A stretch of DNA of 64,000 bases, from assembly GCF_029395675.1 (NCBI RefSeq), contig NZ_CP115184.1, positions 2,232,001 to 2,296,000 on the forward strand, given 5' to 3'. Positions 63,238 to 64,000 of this stretch are shown here, piece after piece; the first letter of the stretch is position 1, and each line of letters begins with the position of its first letter. The DNA is from Janibacter cremeus (GTDB taxonomy: Bacteria > Actinomycetota > Actinomycetes > Actinomycetales > Dermatophilaceae). The position numbers and the translations under genes are program-made. Below the pieces are notes generated by a model. The model ran no database searches. It was not told the origin of the DNA and was given only the letters and a program-made list of their open reading frames with translations.

Positions 63238-63944
63238 GGGGTGAGGTGGCCGTCGTCGAGGCGCCAGACCGCGTGGGCCACCTCGGCGACCTCGGGGTCA
63301 TGGGTCGCCAGCAGGACGATCCCGCCACGTCGGGCGACCTCCTGCAGCAGCGCGACCACCCGCTCGCGGGTGTCGTGGTCGAGCTCGGAGGTGGGCTCGT
63401 CGGCGAGGAGGAGCACACCCCCTTCGTCCAGGCGAAGGGAGGCCAGGGCCAGTCCGCGGGCGACGGCCACCCGCTGGCGCTGCCCACCGGACAGCTCCTC
63501 GGCGAGGTGGCTGCCGTGCTCTCCCAGGCCGACCGCCGCGAGCGCCTCGTCGGCCCGCCTCATCGCATCGGCGCCGGCCGTCCCGGCCGCCAGGAGCGGG
63601 ACGGTGACGTTGTCGCGGGCCGTGAGCACCTCCGCCAGGGCGCTGCCCTGCGGGATGAGCACGGCGCCCGCCGCCCGGGCCGACTCCTCGTCCTCGAGGG
63701 TCCGGGCGCCGAGCGACACGGTGCCGTCGGTCCGGTCGGGCGCGAGCAGGCCCCCGACGGCCCACAGCAGTGAGGTCTTCCCCGCACCGGAGTGGCCCGT
63801 GACCGCGGTGACCTCCCCGGCGCGGGCGGTCGCGTGGACGTCGCCGAGCGCGCTCACGTCGCCGTAGGCCACCCCCAGCCCCTCGATCACGAGGTCGGCG
63901 GGTGCCTGCCCCGTGGCGGGCCGCGCCCGCGTGGTCCGCCTCAC
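63225..63944 (-). CDS. ABC transporter ATP-binding protein (LolD/MacB type)
   Basis: 239 residues from the GTG at 63942-63944 after GAGGAGG. Walker A GHSGAGKTS at about 50, signature LSGGQRQRVAVARGLAL, Walker B VLLLADEPTSELD and switch LATHDPEV, plus VLIPQGSALAEVLTARDNVTVPLL typical of the LolD/MacB group that works with FtsX-like permeases. Its GTG overlaps the stop of the upstream gene (GTGA), so its permease may lie beyond the window. The last residues ATA and stop lie in a repeat unit. Confidence 0.9.
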   Translation of the reverse strand: MRRTTRARPATGQAPADLVIEGLGVAYGDVSALGDVHATARAGEVTAVTGHSGAGKTSLLWAVGGLLAPDRTDGTVSLGARTLEDEESARAAGAVLIPQGSALAEVLTARDNVTVPLLAAGTAGADAMRRADEALAAVGLGEHGSHLAEELSGGQRQRVAVARGLALASLRLDEGGVLLLADEPTSELDHDTRERVVALLQEVARRGGIVLLATHDPEVAEVAHAVWRLDDGHLTPATA

Positions 63945-64000
63945 CGTTCCTCCTCGCCGGGCATCAGCAGCCACCCGTTCTCGCCCCGGTGCACCCGCAC
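63941..64000 (-). CDS. C-terminus of a gene running off the right edge
   Basis: An open minus-strand frame enters from base 64000 and ends at TGA (63941-63943) with ...RVHRGENGWLLMPGEEER. GTGA overlap with the ABC ATPase start and the internal GAGGAGG ribosome site show it is a real gene end. Likely another ABC component or its partner, but 19 residues are too few to identify. Confidence 0.6.
   Translation of the reverse strand: MRVHRGENGWLLMPGEEER

Overview
The window is high-GC, densely coding DNA from an actinobacterium. Supporting signs are HAIR (HspR) operators in front of clpB and of a dnaK-grpE-dnaJ-hspR operon, a DtxR/IdeR iron box, an LprG-type lipoprotein paired with a 14-helix MFS pump, many GTG starts and ATGA/GTGA/TGATG couplings. 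The overall style suggests Micrococcales, perhaps Intrasporangiaceae (Janibacter-like), but no rRNA or marker gene settles the genus. It reads as core chromosome with one insertion sequence; there is no prophage, CRISPR array or tRNA, and no gene-free stretch longer than about 300 bp.

Left third (1-24.3 kb): an iron-box-controlled siderophore ABC operon, pyrE, an SDR/dienelactone hydrolase pair, one IS110-family element (about 4.80-5.94 kb), xth and an alpha/beta hydrolase, the LprG/MFS pair, a FAD monooxygenase, a paired acyl-CoA dehydrogenase operon with DUF1330, clpB, DoxX, an LCP wall-assembly enzyme, an RraB-like protein, a class-V PLP enzyme, a DinB-like protein, a GDSL hydrolase, TerC and a small membrane protein/XRE pair.

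Middle (24.3-46.4 kb): the DnaK operon with its repressor; small membrane proteins; a spermidine-synthase-like enzyme; a GAF-ANTAR regulator; CDF, EamA and Dph6-like genes; a lipid-type diacylglycerol kinase with an AGPS-like flavoprotein; a TetR-ABC efflux operon with twin operators and a frameshifted permease; a tightly coupled four-gene cluster of a heme-oxygenase-like iron enzyme, a CDGSH protein, a methyltransferase and a small acidic protein; GNAT, SDR, an NDH-2-like flavoprotein and ThrE.

Right third (46.5-64 kb): HrpB helicase, SRPBCC/DinB, a FrnE-like DsbA, an MFS pump, two tandem UspA genes, several conserved unknowns, a LuxR/cupin divergent pair, a TPP-riboswitch-controlled thiamine/HMP ECF transporter whose two ATPases and T subunit are fused, DUF4235, a quinone oxidoreductase and an ABC ATPase running off the edge.

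Sequence-level oddities stand out more than gene content. A 22-bp repeat occurs as two three-copy arrays between convergent genes and supplies the stop codon of the minus-strand gene in both places. A third array triplicates another gene's 3' end. The word CGAAGGGGG occurs about 31 times on the two strands. A TACTAC-N5-GTAGT palindrome is shared by the doxX and uspA promoters.
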